Shown piece by piece: positions 13,568 through 23,500 of a stretch of 64,000 nucleotides of DNA. The notes under the pieces are model-generated. The model made no database searches, had not been told where the DNA came from, and saw only the letters and a list, made by a program, of their open reading frames with translations. Origin of the DNA: Branchinecta lynchi (Eukaryota > Arthropoda > Branchiopoda > Anostraca > Branchinectidae); the NCBI GenBank assembly GCA_023053575.1, contig JAKZAP010000001.1:23702533-23766532 (forward strand), given 5' to 3'. Numbering within the stretch: the stretch's first letter is position 1; each line of letters starts with the position of its first letter. The position numbers and the translations under genes were made by a program.

Positions 13568-13608
13568 GCGCTGAAGAAGGAAGGTGGTTGTCTTCCCGAA
13601 ATATTCGC
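13568..13608 (+). ncRNA. Candidate minimal hammerhead ribozyme, foldback right arm
   Basis: Plus strand: stem I GCG (13568-13570), core CTGAAGA (13571-13577), a stem II hairpin GGAAG...CTTCC, GAAATATT (13598-13605) and CGC (13606-13608) pairing with the first GCG. Stem III would be a single A-U pair around UA. In known minimal hammerheads such a palindromic AUAU pairs between two molecules. The base pair next to the core in stem II is an A/C mismatch, so this copy may be weak. Confidence 0.5.
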
Positions 13609-14349
13609 TTCGTTTTTCCGTATTTTCGCTGGCCTTTAAAAAAAAAGAAATTTCTTATGTTTCGATTTCTTAGAAAGCACTGAAAGGCTGCCAATCAGTG
13701 CCAACCAGAACTGGTAGAAAGAAAGTAACCCACCGTTCAGGCTTTGCTAAGCTGTCATGTCTTTGTGTTCCTGATATTCAGTACGTGAATTCGCTTTCTT
13801 CGATCACAGCGAGAATAAGCTCGTCTGTTATGTATTTTCTGGTTCTAGCCAATTATCGGCAACGTCGATTTCCAACATCGCTCAAATTCAGCGGACTTTT
13901 TTTGTTTAGTTCTGCTATGTTTGAGATCAAAACCAAGGGGCCAGAATAGAGGTTCAATCAAAGCCAACTGACATTTAGCCGCAGAAACCTGCGAATTTCT
14001 CGTATCTACAAATCCCTGTCCTTTTAACTAAACGTTAGCGAGAATCTTGCCGGTCGCCTAATTCTGGCTCGCTTTGTCGAAGAAACCAAAATCTGTGACA
14101 GATTGCATAATTCTGCTACCCATGGCAACGCTGTGGGAGCTGATCAGTGATCGACTGCGCCCATGCCCACAACATACATTAATTGCGTTTCTTATCTTAA
14201 TTCTCACTTCTTTCTACTCGTTTTTCTATTCTCGCTTCCCAGATCTCGCTTTTTACAAAAACACAATTTAGAACCCTAACGAAAATCTAGATATGACTAG
14301 AGGCAACTTCTCGGCTCTGCAGAATCGCGAAGCTTTTCGCGTCCTCATT

Positions 14350-14565
14350 TCTGACAAAAACGGAAGAAAAGGAGAATACTCTATACGAACAAGTCCAAAA
14401 CACGCGAGCGATCCCCAGGAAGAAGGAGTAAGCTTGTCCGTACGACTCAAACTCAACGACTCAACTCCTGTGTCAGTCAATCACCGCGATCTTTGGGAGC
14501 AGTTCTGACACGACTTCTGCCTTTCCTCCGCTAGATAATCGGAGAGGCCGCAGATTTTGCATCGC
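14350..14565 (+). repeat. Dispersed repeat, copy 2 of 3
   Basis: Close relative of 12870-13060; see there. It carries the same blocks in the same order and ends near TTTTGCATCG. Confidence 0.6.
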
Positions 14566-15879
14566 AAAGGGTATTTACTTGGGGTTGGTTCCAGCTCGGC
14601 TCGAAAGTTAGTCACTTTCACCGTTCCAGCTTGGCAAAAAGTTACGAGGAGCACAAGGAAAAGCGCTGCTTCGAAGTAACCTTTTGTAAAGATAGTACCC
14701 GACCGTCTTTAGCTAACTTTCATTTTCCGAGAGCCGCCTCGAGAAGTGAACTCGGGGCTGCAAAGTGAGACAAGGTGTAATTGCTAAAGTAAACAGGACA
14801 TTATTGTGGGATTCTCGCTCATATATGATTCGGTGATTAACCCAAACAAGAAAAAATTCTAGTCAACGTCGTTGACGGTTTACCGGTCGGTCTGGTGACT
14901 TGATTGGAACTGTGGCAGGAATGAATTTCAAATGCCTGTAATTCAGAGGGCAATTTTTCCACTGTAATTGATTAAATTTTAAATGCTGATTTGTATTTTT
15001 ATTATTATTATCATTACTGAAGCTAAAAATTTATATAATGAACCTTGTTAACCGCCTTTGACATCATTGGGTTCTAGATTCTAGAATCTTGGGCGTTCCA
15101 TTCCTGATAAGGACTAAACATTTTGCTAAAAAATGTGCAAGGGAATAAAAAAAACTGTTGCGATTCCGGCTAGGAAACAATTATATGTGAAAATAAGGAT
15201 TTAGCAATCAGAAAGACACAACCGGAATAGAGATAAATAATAAACGGGCATGTCATGGCTCCATTTACAAGCCTGGAGCATTACCTCCTCTTCTCCTTCA
15301 CCTAAAGAATCTAAAATAATTATCAAGCCGTTCTTATGCAACAAAAACAAACAATTTTCTTCTGTTCATCCTTCCCCAAGCAGTCCCCATCTCTTCTTGC
15401 ATTCAAGAAACACGCGTTATCTCGTCCCGTAGTAACTTCGACCGTTAGTAGCCAATTTGTGACGTCACATATAAGGCGTATTCTCGCCGTTCCCCGAGGA
15501 CTCCACTTGAGGAGTCCCCGCGTTTTTGTTTGTCCCGGGGACTCACTCCCCGTATTCTCGCGAGTCCCCACAGACTGGGAATGCTCATATTATAATCACC
15601 ATCGTCAATAAGGACTTCTTTTCAGATTCAGAGGGGAATCAATTTTTGCTGGTGTAGGTGTAATGTAAAATTAATTAAGAACAATCAGAATAAACAAAAC
15701 CAAAAACAAAGTGGATCCAGACTATTTTCGTCAACTGCACATTTCTTTTTAGAAGAAAATTCATTTTGGAAGCATTCCCCGTGTTCTCGTTGTTTTCTGG
15801 ACTCGGAGTCCGCGTGGAGTCACTCCCTCTATTCTCGCCGTTCCTTTCGATTCCCCGAGGTGAACTGTGACCGGCGACC

Positions 15880-16340
15880 AAAAATGGTATTTAAGCAGAG
15901 ACCTTTGAGGTTGAAGGTAACTTCAAACTTCGATAAAAAACGTAACTATTTTCAATAGTTGCGTTTCTGATATCATCAGTCTCTTCACACCTATTTCCCG
16001 TGTTTTGACCATAGAGATGATGAACGGTTCATTCCAGCTCGTCTCGTAGTTACTTCGGAGCACAGCAAAATAACGTTATTTTGCTCTGCTTCAGAGTAAC
16101 TATAGGCGTATTCTCGCCGTTCGTCCTTCTTTAAACTCTGACCGTCGAACTTCGTGCGCTAGGTTCGAAGTTAGCTTGAATCGTCGAAGAAACGTCGACC
16201 TGGCAAGGATCGCCGGATTCGTAAAAACACTAATTAAGCGAACGGTGAACTTCAACGGCGTTCAAAAACAGAAATTAAGCAACCGGCTAAGCGAACGGAG
16301 AACAAAACTTCGATCAAAAACGCAACTATTGTTATGCTCG
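15880..16340. repeat. Broken copies of the TAGTTGCG inverted-repeat element
   Basis: Ends of the element found intact at 20774-21016 recur here: ACTTCGATAAAAAACGTAAC near 15930, ATAGTTGCGTTTCTGAT near 15956, and ACTTCGATCAAAAACGCAAC near 16307. Internal blocks (GTGACCGGCGACCAAAAA, CTGACCGTCGAACTTCGTGC) are also shared. It looks like nested or rearranged copies. Confidence 0.55.
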
Positions 16341-16384
16341 TGTATCAAAATTCGACCTTACCTTTACTTTACCCAGACCTGTGC

Positions 16385-16515
16385 TTTCTAATCGTCACTG
16401 GATTACGTGCCGTACCAAGTCCTCCATGTAGTATCATGTCGTATGGTCGTACCATATCGTATTTTCATACCACGTCTTATGGGCGTACCACGTGGTACCA
16501 TGGTCGTACCATTTT
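16385..16515. repeat. Degenerate short tandem repeat around CGTACCA
   Basis: The words CGTACCA, CATACCACGT and GGTACCATGG recur every 15-25 bases, giving a palindrome-rich patch. It resembles in style the ATACCACGGT array at 23909-24122 but is not the same sequence. Confidence 0.45.
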
Positions 16516-16601
16516 CTTCTTAGAGCTAACGCTTTGAAAGCGGGTAGCTTCCAAACAAATCCTTAACAAGAACAACGGAACAGAACCGAAAGAATAATTG
16601 T

Positions 16602-16607
16602 TTTATT
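16602..16607 (-). terminator. Probable polyadenylation signal of troponin T (AATAAA)
   Basis: Minus-strand AATAAA, in the context TGCAATAAAACAATTATTC, lies about 690 bases beyond the troponin T stop. Cleavage would be expected 10-30 bases further, near 16575-16592. A possible acceptor (TTTCTTTTTCAG near 16793) leaves open a spliced 3' untranslated region. Confidence 0.45.
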
Positions 16608-17298
16608 GCACAGTGAACTTAAACGCTTCATAAATTAATAGTAAAAGTGGACTAGCAAACGGGAGGAAAAAACAAAAATCGTGGATTCCGATTCCACTAG
16701 TTTTATTTGTTTAGAAAGGAGACAGATTCCTGTAATTTCGTTTAGACGATGACGCCTGCTTGCATGACACTTGAACATTCGCTCTGAACAACCTGAAAAA
16801 GAAAGGGAGTAAAAATAAAAGCTCACTATTAGCATCGGACCTGTAAGCACTCAGTTTGGACGGTCTTTACCGTTCGAAAAAGCTGGCCGAGAATCAGATT
16901 ATCAGCCCACGCCATTTGTGATTGCAGAACGACCCATTGGACGTCCGTTATTTCCGAATGCCACGAATCTGTCGTCGAACATGTAAATATTCACCGATAT
17001 GTCGCAACTATGGCAAGGAATTACTAACAATGATGGAGTACTGTGAGAAGTAGACCATACACAAACTGGAACAGTCGGTCAAGAGGATTTCCATAAGCGA
17101 TTGGCGGAAACTTCACGCCAAATCCTCATTGTTATCATTTTCCAAGCATACAACGAAAGTCTCAAACTGTTTCTTCTTCAGCAGTGACTGAAAACTTCCA
17201 GACTGGGACGAAATGTCAATTACTTCCATCTGTTTTCGTGGTTGGTATTCCCTAACGCATCTTAGAGACTTCATTATACCTTAAATTTCGTGACGAGT

Positions 17299-17519
17299 TT
17301 ATTCTTCTTCTTCTTCCTCCTCCTCTTCTTCTTCCTCCTCTTCCTCTTCTTCTTCCTCCTCGCCCTCTTCTTCTTCTTCCTCTTCCTCCTCCTCTATTTC
17401 AGCTGGAGGGGGAATTGGGTCGGCAAGTTCCTCGTCTTTGTTGCCCTCCTCACCGTCGGGGGTCTCTGGGTCTCCAGGCTTGGCTCCGGGTCGCTCGCCG
17501 AACCACTTGGGTAGTCGTG
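17299..17519 (-). CDS. TnT: Troponin T last coding exon (LPKWFGERP and poly-Glu tail)
   Basis: The acceptor is TTCTCCTTCAG. The first two bases complete an Ala codon begun in the previous exon, then RLPKWFGERPGAKPGDPETP, an acidic linker with PIPPPAE, and a tail of about 30 residues that are nearly all Glu (one Gly interrupts it), ending TAA at 17299-17301. The tail is written with a mixture of GAA and GAG, so it is not a pure trinucleotide repeat. The tail may bind calcium, as proposed for the insect protein; that is established-family inference, not visible here. Confidence 0.95.
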
Positions 17520-20500
17520 CTGAAGGAGAATTTTTTTTGTTTAGTAACAACCAATCGTTGACATAGAACCGCCGGCTTCCCTATTTGTCTATCAATCAGT
17601 GGCATGGACCTTTACCTGGGCTCAACCTCAGCCCTCAAACGACTCTTTTTTACCTCCCGGGACAATGACACGGCGCAAAAGCTTGGGAAAAGGTAGCCAA
17701 TTTGCATAGAAAGGTGCCGGCACCATCTGCGGTGATTGTAAAAGGATTCCCATTCTGTGCAAATAACAAGAATGACAATTTGGAAAGAAAAGTAATCTAA
17801 ATAGGTTTTTTTTTTTAGAAGTTAGGTGACGTAAATAGTTACAAGTGGGTAAAAATACATTAATACGTCACTGAGAGAAGGAGGAGTAACCACAAAAAAT
17901 GTGAAATGCAATTTCCTTGCTGTTTCAAAAACATGATACGTTAAATTACAAAAGATGCTATGGAAAAACAACAGTAAAATTACAAAAACAGAAATATTCG
18001 ATTAAAAATTAAACTTATATCTACGCTACAGGAAAGCGCTACGAAGCTGATTACAGAAATGTTATCTTACCTTTTGGTCTGCTCTCGAACTCTCCCATTC
18101 TGTCTTGCCAGTATTTCTCAGCCGACTCATTGAACGTTGCTTCCCAGCCCTGTACATAAGATCAATTAGGATTGAGCTCATAAACCTTTACCTGCCATTG
18201 TCACAAAGCGCAAAACTCTTACACGAGAAGAAAATAGTTGCGTTTTATCTCAATTCTTTTATTCCGCGTTTTTTTTTTACTATCGAGATGAAGCCAATTC
18301 TACTTTTCTTGCGCCTTTGTCAGAATCGAGAAAGGGAGGGCTTCGCAATTCTGCAGACTCAAGAAGTTGCTTCGATGGTCACTTCTCGATTCTAACTCTC
18401 CCTTTTGCTTCCTGGTTTGTCAACAAAGGGCGGATATTCTATCTGTATAAAAAGATAATAACGGGTAGCTAAACTGTGGCAACAAAAACATGGTGTAATT
18501 TGATGATAATCTTGCAGAACGACCCGTGTCGAAATGTCAACAGAGTGGTCATTTTGACCAAAGTCCAGGCAATAAACGACGCTGAGTACTACATCTAACT
18601 TTCCTGTCTTTCCCTCTTCTAAGGTCTTTGGCTACTGTTAGGAGTTTATAACACACAGTAGGACACATGCAGAGCATTCATACTTGCACAAAAGAAATCT
18701 TAAGAATGTCGGGTTAACACTTGAGTTAATGAGGTGCAAAGACTAAAACAGATCCAAAGCGTCGCATCCGATGTTCGTGCCTCGACAGCTCGATATGCAG
18801 GCGTCATATCAAAAATAAATGGCAAATTATTCTACAGTACAACCAAATATAATGAAGCCACCCTCAGCCCAAAATAAAAAATAAATAAAATCATAGTGTT
18901 GAGAATGTCTCTTTATTGGACCTTGTACTCTCAGTAAAATAAAAAGCAAACTCTCGTCGGGGCTTCAAAAATCAAGTCAATGAAGGTAGTAAGAATAAAA
19001 CAGTCGTCATCCTAACTTACTCCCGCGTAAAGGTGCTTCTTGTCCGTGTACGACCTATGATCTACTCGTCGCTCAAACTTGGACGCTAGCTGAATCTTCG
19101 GCTACGGGGTACAGAACAATAAAGTTACGACATGCAGACGGTACATGGGAAGGAGGAACTACAAAACCTAAGGGGCTCTGGAGGGACATCTAAGGGGATG
19201 TTTAACTTACACCCTCGTATAAGGTTTTCTTATCACCGAATGTCCGTCGGTCGGTTGATCGCTCGTGTTTGGAGGCCAAACGAACTTTAGGCTACAGAAA
19301 TAGATAGTGGTAAGCAGGTGATCATCAAATATGGCTAAGCCTGAGTCGGTCTTCATTGCTGGTTCTACTGGCTAGGCCACGCATGAGGCCTAATTCGGGT
19401 GTCGTGGGGAATGTACTCTGCAGTTTCCCACCGGGTCAGTTCTCATTTAGTTGTTATTGTTGTTTGTACTTCATCACGGTTGCTTGTATAGCCGTTGTAG
19501 GAAAAACTATTCATGACTACAACGAAATTCTGAGCCTAGTAATATCCAGTCGAATCCAGAAAACTCAAAAGATGTTTCAATTGTTATTCGGACGGCCGAC
19601 TAGGTTTTCCCGAGCGAATTTCTTTAATAAAAACAAATCAAAACCGTATCATACGGAACTGGTGATGGTTCGGGCAATCCTAGTAGGAATTCCAGTTCCC
19701 AATTGGTCGGCCCTGATGCAAGTGAAACTGTTTTGGGACCTGCTGACCAACAATCGGGAGAAACTTCCTCTCTCTATATTCGAGCGTTGTTCGTTTGAAC
19801 GGAAAAGGGTAAACTGAACGTAGTACTTACGGGGTATTTTCCGGTGAGGGCTCTGAAAAGATAGAAAGAAAAATTTAATGAAAGAACTTTCTTAAAACAA
19901 CAACGGTCCCAATGTAAGTTTTAGGTCCCGTTTTGCCTGTGCTAACGCAGCGCAGCGAGTAATTTATTATTTTGCTCAGAAACACTGTCTGTTGATGTTA
20001 ACGTACGCATGGTTGAATCTCATTGGTTGCTTACAACTCGGTAGCATAAACGGCCTGCTGTGATCGGACGGGACAAGAGGCTAATGCTCTTGATGACTAT
20101 CTCTGCTTACCGATCCAAAATCTCCGGGTATCTAGCGGAAGAAAGGCAGAAGTGGTGTCAGAACTGCTGGCTACTGCTGCGAAAGATCGTGGTGATTGAT
20201 TGACACAGGATCTGAGTTGTGGAGTTTGAGTAGTACGGACACGCTTACTCCTTCTTCCTGAGGATCGCTGGCGTGTTTTGGACTTGGTCGTATCGAGTAT
20301 TTAACGAGCTGCCTCTGCGAGTCAGGGTTTCTGCGTACGGAGGAGCAGCTTAATTACCCCTAATTCGCACTTCGGATTGAATAAGGGCCATGATGGATCT
20401 ATTACTACACCGGTAGTATAAATTCATTTCGAGAGTTCCAACATGCTTAGAAAGTAACGTGCGAACACAGTCCAGTTCTCAATGCAGATTTCGCCACCGG

Positions 20501-23500
20501 AACTGAAATGTAGCTGCCGAATCCGTAAAAAATGCACTGAAATCTGGATTCAAACATTTGCGGATGCGTACGTGACAGTGCTAAATGTATACGTCAGCTA
20601 AATTTTATTAGAGCTATCTTTCTCCCCTTCTTGGAAAAGGTCCTCTTCAGGCTCAAGCTGGAAAATGAACTTTTTAAGTTCAGAAAGGGCGAAATATAGA
20701 ACTAAAGAAATTCAGCTGATGTTTGCGTTTTCCACTGTCAAATACGATTCGCAGTCAGCTTGGGCTGAAGGAATAGTTGCGTTTTTGATCGAAGTTTTGT
20801 TCGCCTTTCGCTTAGCCGGTTGCTTAACTTTCGTTTTTGAACGCCGTCGGCGGCGTTTCTTCGATGATTCAAGCAAACTTCGAACTTGCTAGCGCACGAA
20901 GTTCGACGGTCAGAGTTTGAAGGACGAAGGAACTGTGACCGGCGACCAAAAACGGTATTTAAGCAGAGACCTTTGAGGTTGAAGGTAACTTCAAACTTCG
21001 ATCAAAAACGCAACTAATGTTTAGGATACGTACGTGAACGGAAAAAAAAATGCAGCGTGTCCTTTGTGCTTTAAGCAAAGGGCTGTTCTAGTGAAAAGAA
21101 AAGCAACAAGTCATGTGTTCGTTCAGCTAACTACGTGACAAACTAGCATGCGATATCAAAAGTAATAGCCCTACATAAATAAAATTTAAGCCAAAAGTAA
21201 GCGCCGCAGGGGAATAAGCGTAAATTAAGGCGGTTGGTCGCGTGTGAAAAACAAGCGAAGCTGCTGAAAAATAAATAATGAAGAACTGACAAAGGGTCAA
21301 TGCTACGAGTCCGCATCCAACTTACTCCGGGTCTAATCCCCTCTTTAAGGCTTTGTGTCTCAACTGCTGCTTCTGACGTTCCTTGAGCTCTTTGAGCTAA
21401 TGAAGAAGTTAAATCGTAAGACAGAGATAAGAACACAGTCCAGGCTAGATTAGATCACTCCTCGAGCAAAGTATCACCTAAGTGAGCTTGGTACTCAGTT
21501 CCGAAAACCCACATCCTTTCAACTTCCAGTGCGGATGGGACAGGAAATGTCAAACGTTTTTGACTGATGGAGACTATGAAACTTCCGAGACTTTCCCGGT
21601 CCAGACTTTTATTTTTGGAATTTCCGGACGGCTCCCTGATTTGAACAAATTCGGACAGAAGTACAAAATCCGATCCTGGTTTCCAATTTGAGATCGACAT
21701 TTTACGCACCTAGCGGTCAGGTTCCGAACATATTCCCACTGAAAGTAAGAGCTTGGTGACACTTGGCTCATTTCCTGGCTTTTTGGGTTGCAAAAGTAGA
21801 AAAAATAAAAAGAACAAGATACAACTAATTATGGATGTTGTCTTTTAAATTAATGAGATCAATTAGAGCAAAACAGCATGCTTAATTATGTTACAGGCAG
21901 AGGCGTTACTACCCAAAATGTTACAGTTTACCGACTGGCTGGTAATTTTTACCGACTGGCTTTGCAGAAAAAATACAGTTTTCAAGAAAAAAAAGGACAG
22001 TTTTGAAGAAAATTCGACTGATTGACAAAAAATCAACTGATTTCCAGAAAAAATCAACCGCCTTGACGAAAACTCGCTGCATTTCGCACCAACTGGGTTA
22101 TTTTTTACCGACTGGCCGGCAAAATTGGGGGGGGGGCGTCCCCCCTCCTCCCCCAGTCGTGACGCCCCTGGTTATAAGAACCCTAAATATCCCCTAATTG
22201 CTGTCTGCTCGTTATCCCCAAGCTGCCACAAAGCCAATCAAATCTAACGTCCCCTAGGGATTTTGAGTTATTTGTCGAAAAGGCGGCTTGTTGAGCCTAG
22301 TGTGACCAAGCTCTTAGGGAGGGAGGGGGGGGGGTAACTGACTGTGCAGCTTGGCAGTTTTTTATCCTGACAAATGCCACATAGATGGCATAGATGCGAG
22401 CTCACTGGCGGTACTTTGTCCGAGTTTTAAAAACCCTAGAATCTAGGAGAACGGAGACAGAACGACTATGGCTATCCGAGGCTAGGTCTCAGGGAAACTA
22501 GGACAGACGACGACCCTCGATGAAACTTACTCAGGGTCCAAACCAAGTTTCAAGGCTTTCTGTCGGTTTTGTTGTCTCTGTCTCTCCTTCAGCTCTTTCA
22601 ACTAAAAGCAGTCACGAAAAATGAGTCATCAAAAATAAAAAACTAGAAAGATCTTGGAGGCTTGTATCCCTCAGAAACTACACCCTGAAAGCAGGAAAAA
22701 GATAAAGCAGTCTCCTTCATCTCCGACCGGTGGCCGAGACATCTAGCGTAAAAATTTATTCGAACTCTGACATATAGCGTCAATCTGCGTACTATACTGC
22801 CTACTACCTAAGTTTATCTAGGAGATGAACAGAAGATAGCTATGTCGGCGAAATAAATGTGCAGAAGACGGCTGAGGAACTACATCTTTCGCTTTAATGG
22901 TCATTACCCACTAACCATTTATCTATTTTTGGGTTGGCCCCTAATGAGTTTTATTATTTCATGTACTTCCGAATAAATTTCACCGCAGTCTAGTTATTGG
23001 TAGCGAACACCTTCCAAATAAAAATCCTCGGAGAATGAACAATTTTCCAGACTACGATGCAGATTTCTATTTTCGAGTAAGATCGGACTGTGTGATAAAA
23101 TCGACAGTCAACCATACAACTACCAACAACGTGTGTGTGAGCTTCAATCTGTATCAATGAGCAACTCATCTTTATGATTGTTCCGGATGTCCTCTGTAAT
23201 GCTTATGTGTTTGCTGAAAATATAGGCGATTGCTACACAGAACTGGCGTTCTTAAAGTCTGAACTTTCCCCTTATCTTTTCGTGTCTCGAAACCAAGCGT
23301 GGGGCTCATATGAAGAAAAGCCGATGAATGACGTCAAGATCGGGATATTCTGAATGGCTTAGCTATGATAGCACTTACGTCGTAGTCCTGGCGTTTCTGC
23401 CTTTCTTCGAGATCGTATTTCTCGGTTTCAAGGTGAATGATAGCCTCCCACAATTCCTGGGCTTTGACTTTAAGGTTATTGAGGCCCATTCCGTCAAGGC

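Larger units (their letters stand above)
13311..13640. repeat. Foldback element with two inverted hammerhead-like arms
   Basis: The left arm (about 13311-13445) is repeated in reverse complement as the right arm (about 13507-13640). Shared blocks include AAAGGCCA(A)CGAAAATAC and AAACGAGACAAACCAAAAC. The spacer is about 60 bases. Each arm carries one hammerhead-like core, described separately. No coding frame crosses it. Confidence 0.75.
8379..16601. other. Intergenic region rich in transposon fragments
   Basis: Lies between the 3' ends of the unrecognised gene (plus) and troponin T (minus), so the two genes converge here. It contains a hAT-like element (9491-9850), fragments of the repeat with an approximately 290-300-bp unit (about 10180-11650), a diverged copy of the GAGCGTGTTCCA element (about 12530-12805), two copies of another dispersed repeat (about 12870-13060 and 14350-14565), a foldback with hammerhead-like arms (13311-13640), and terminal fragments of the TAGTTGCG element (about 15880-16340). 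I see no gene. Confidence 0.5.

Noticed and set aside
17290..17514. Plus-strand frame rich in Phe and Leu
   Set aside because: It is the exact antisense of the poly-Glu tail of troponin T (GAA/GAG read backwards as TTC/CTC).
19356..19817. 153-codon plus-strand open frame
   Set aside because: It lies inside a troponin T intron on the other strand, has no recognisable domain and overlaps no splice or repeat signal. Chance is enough.
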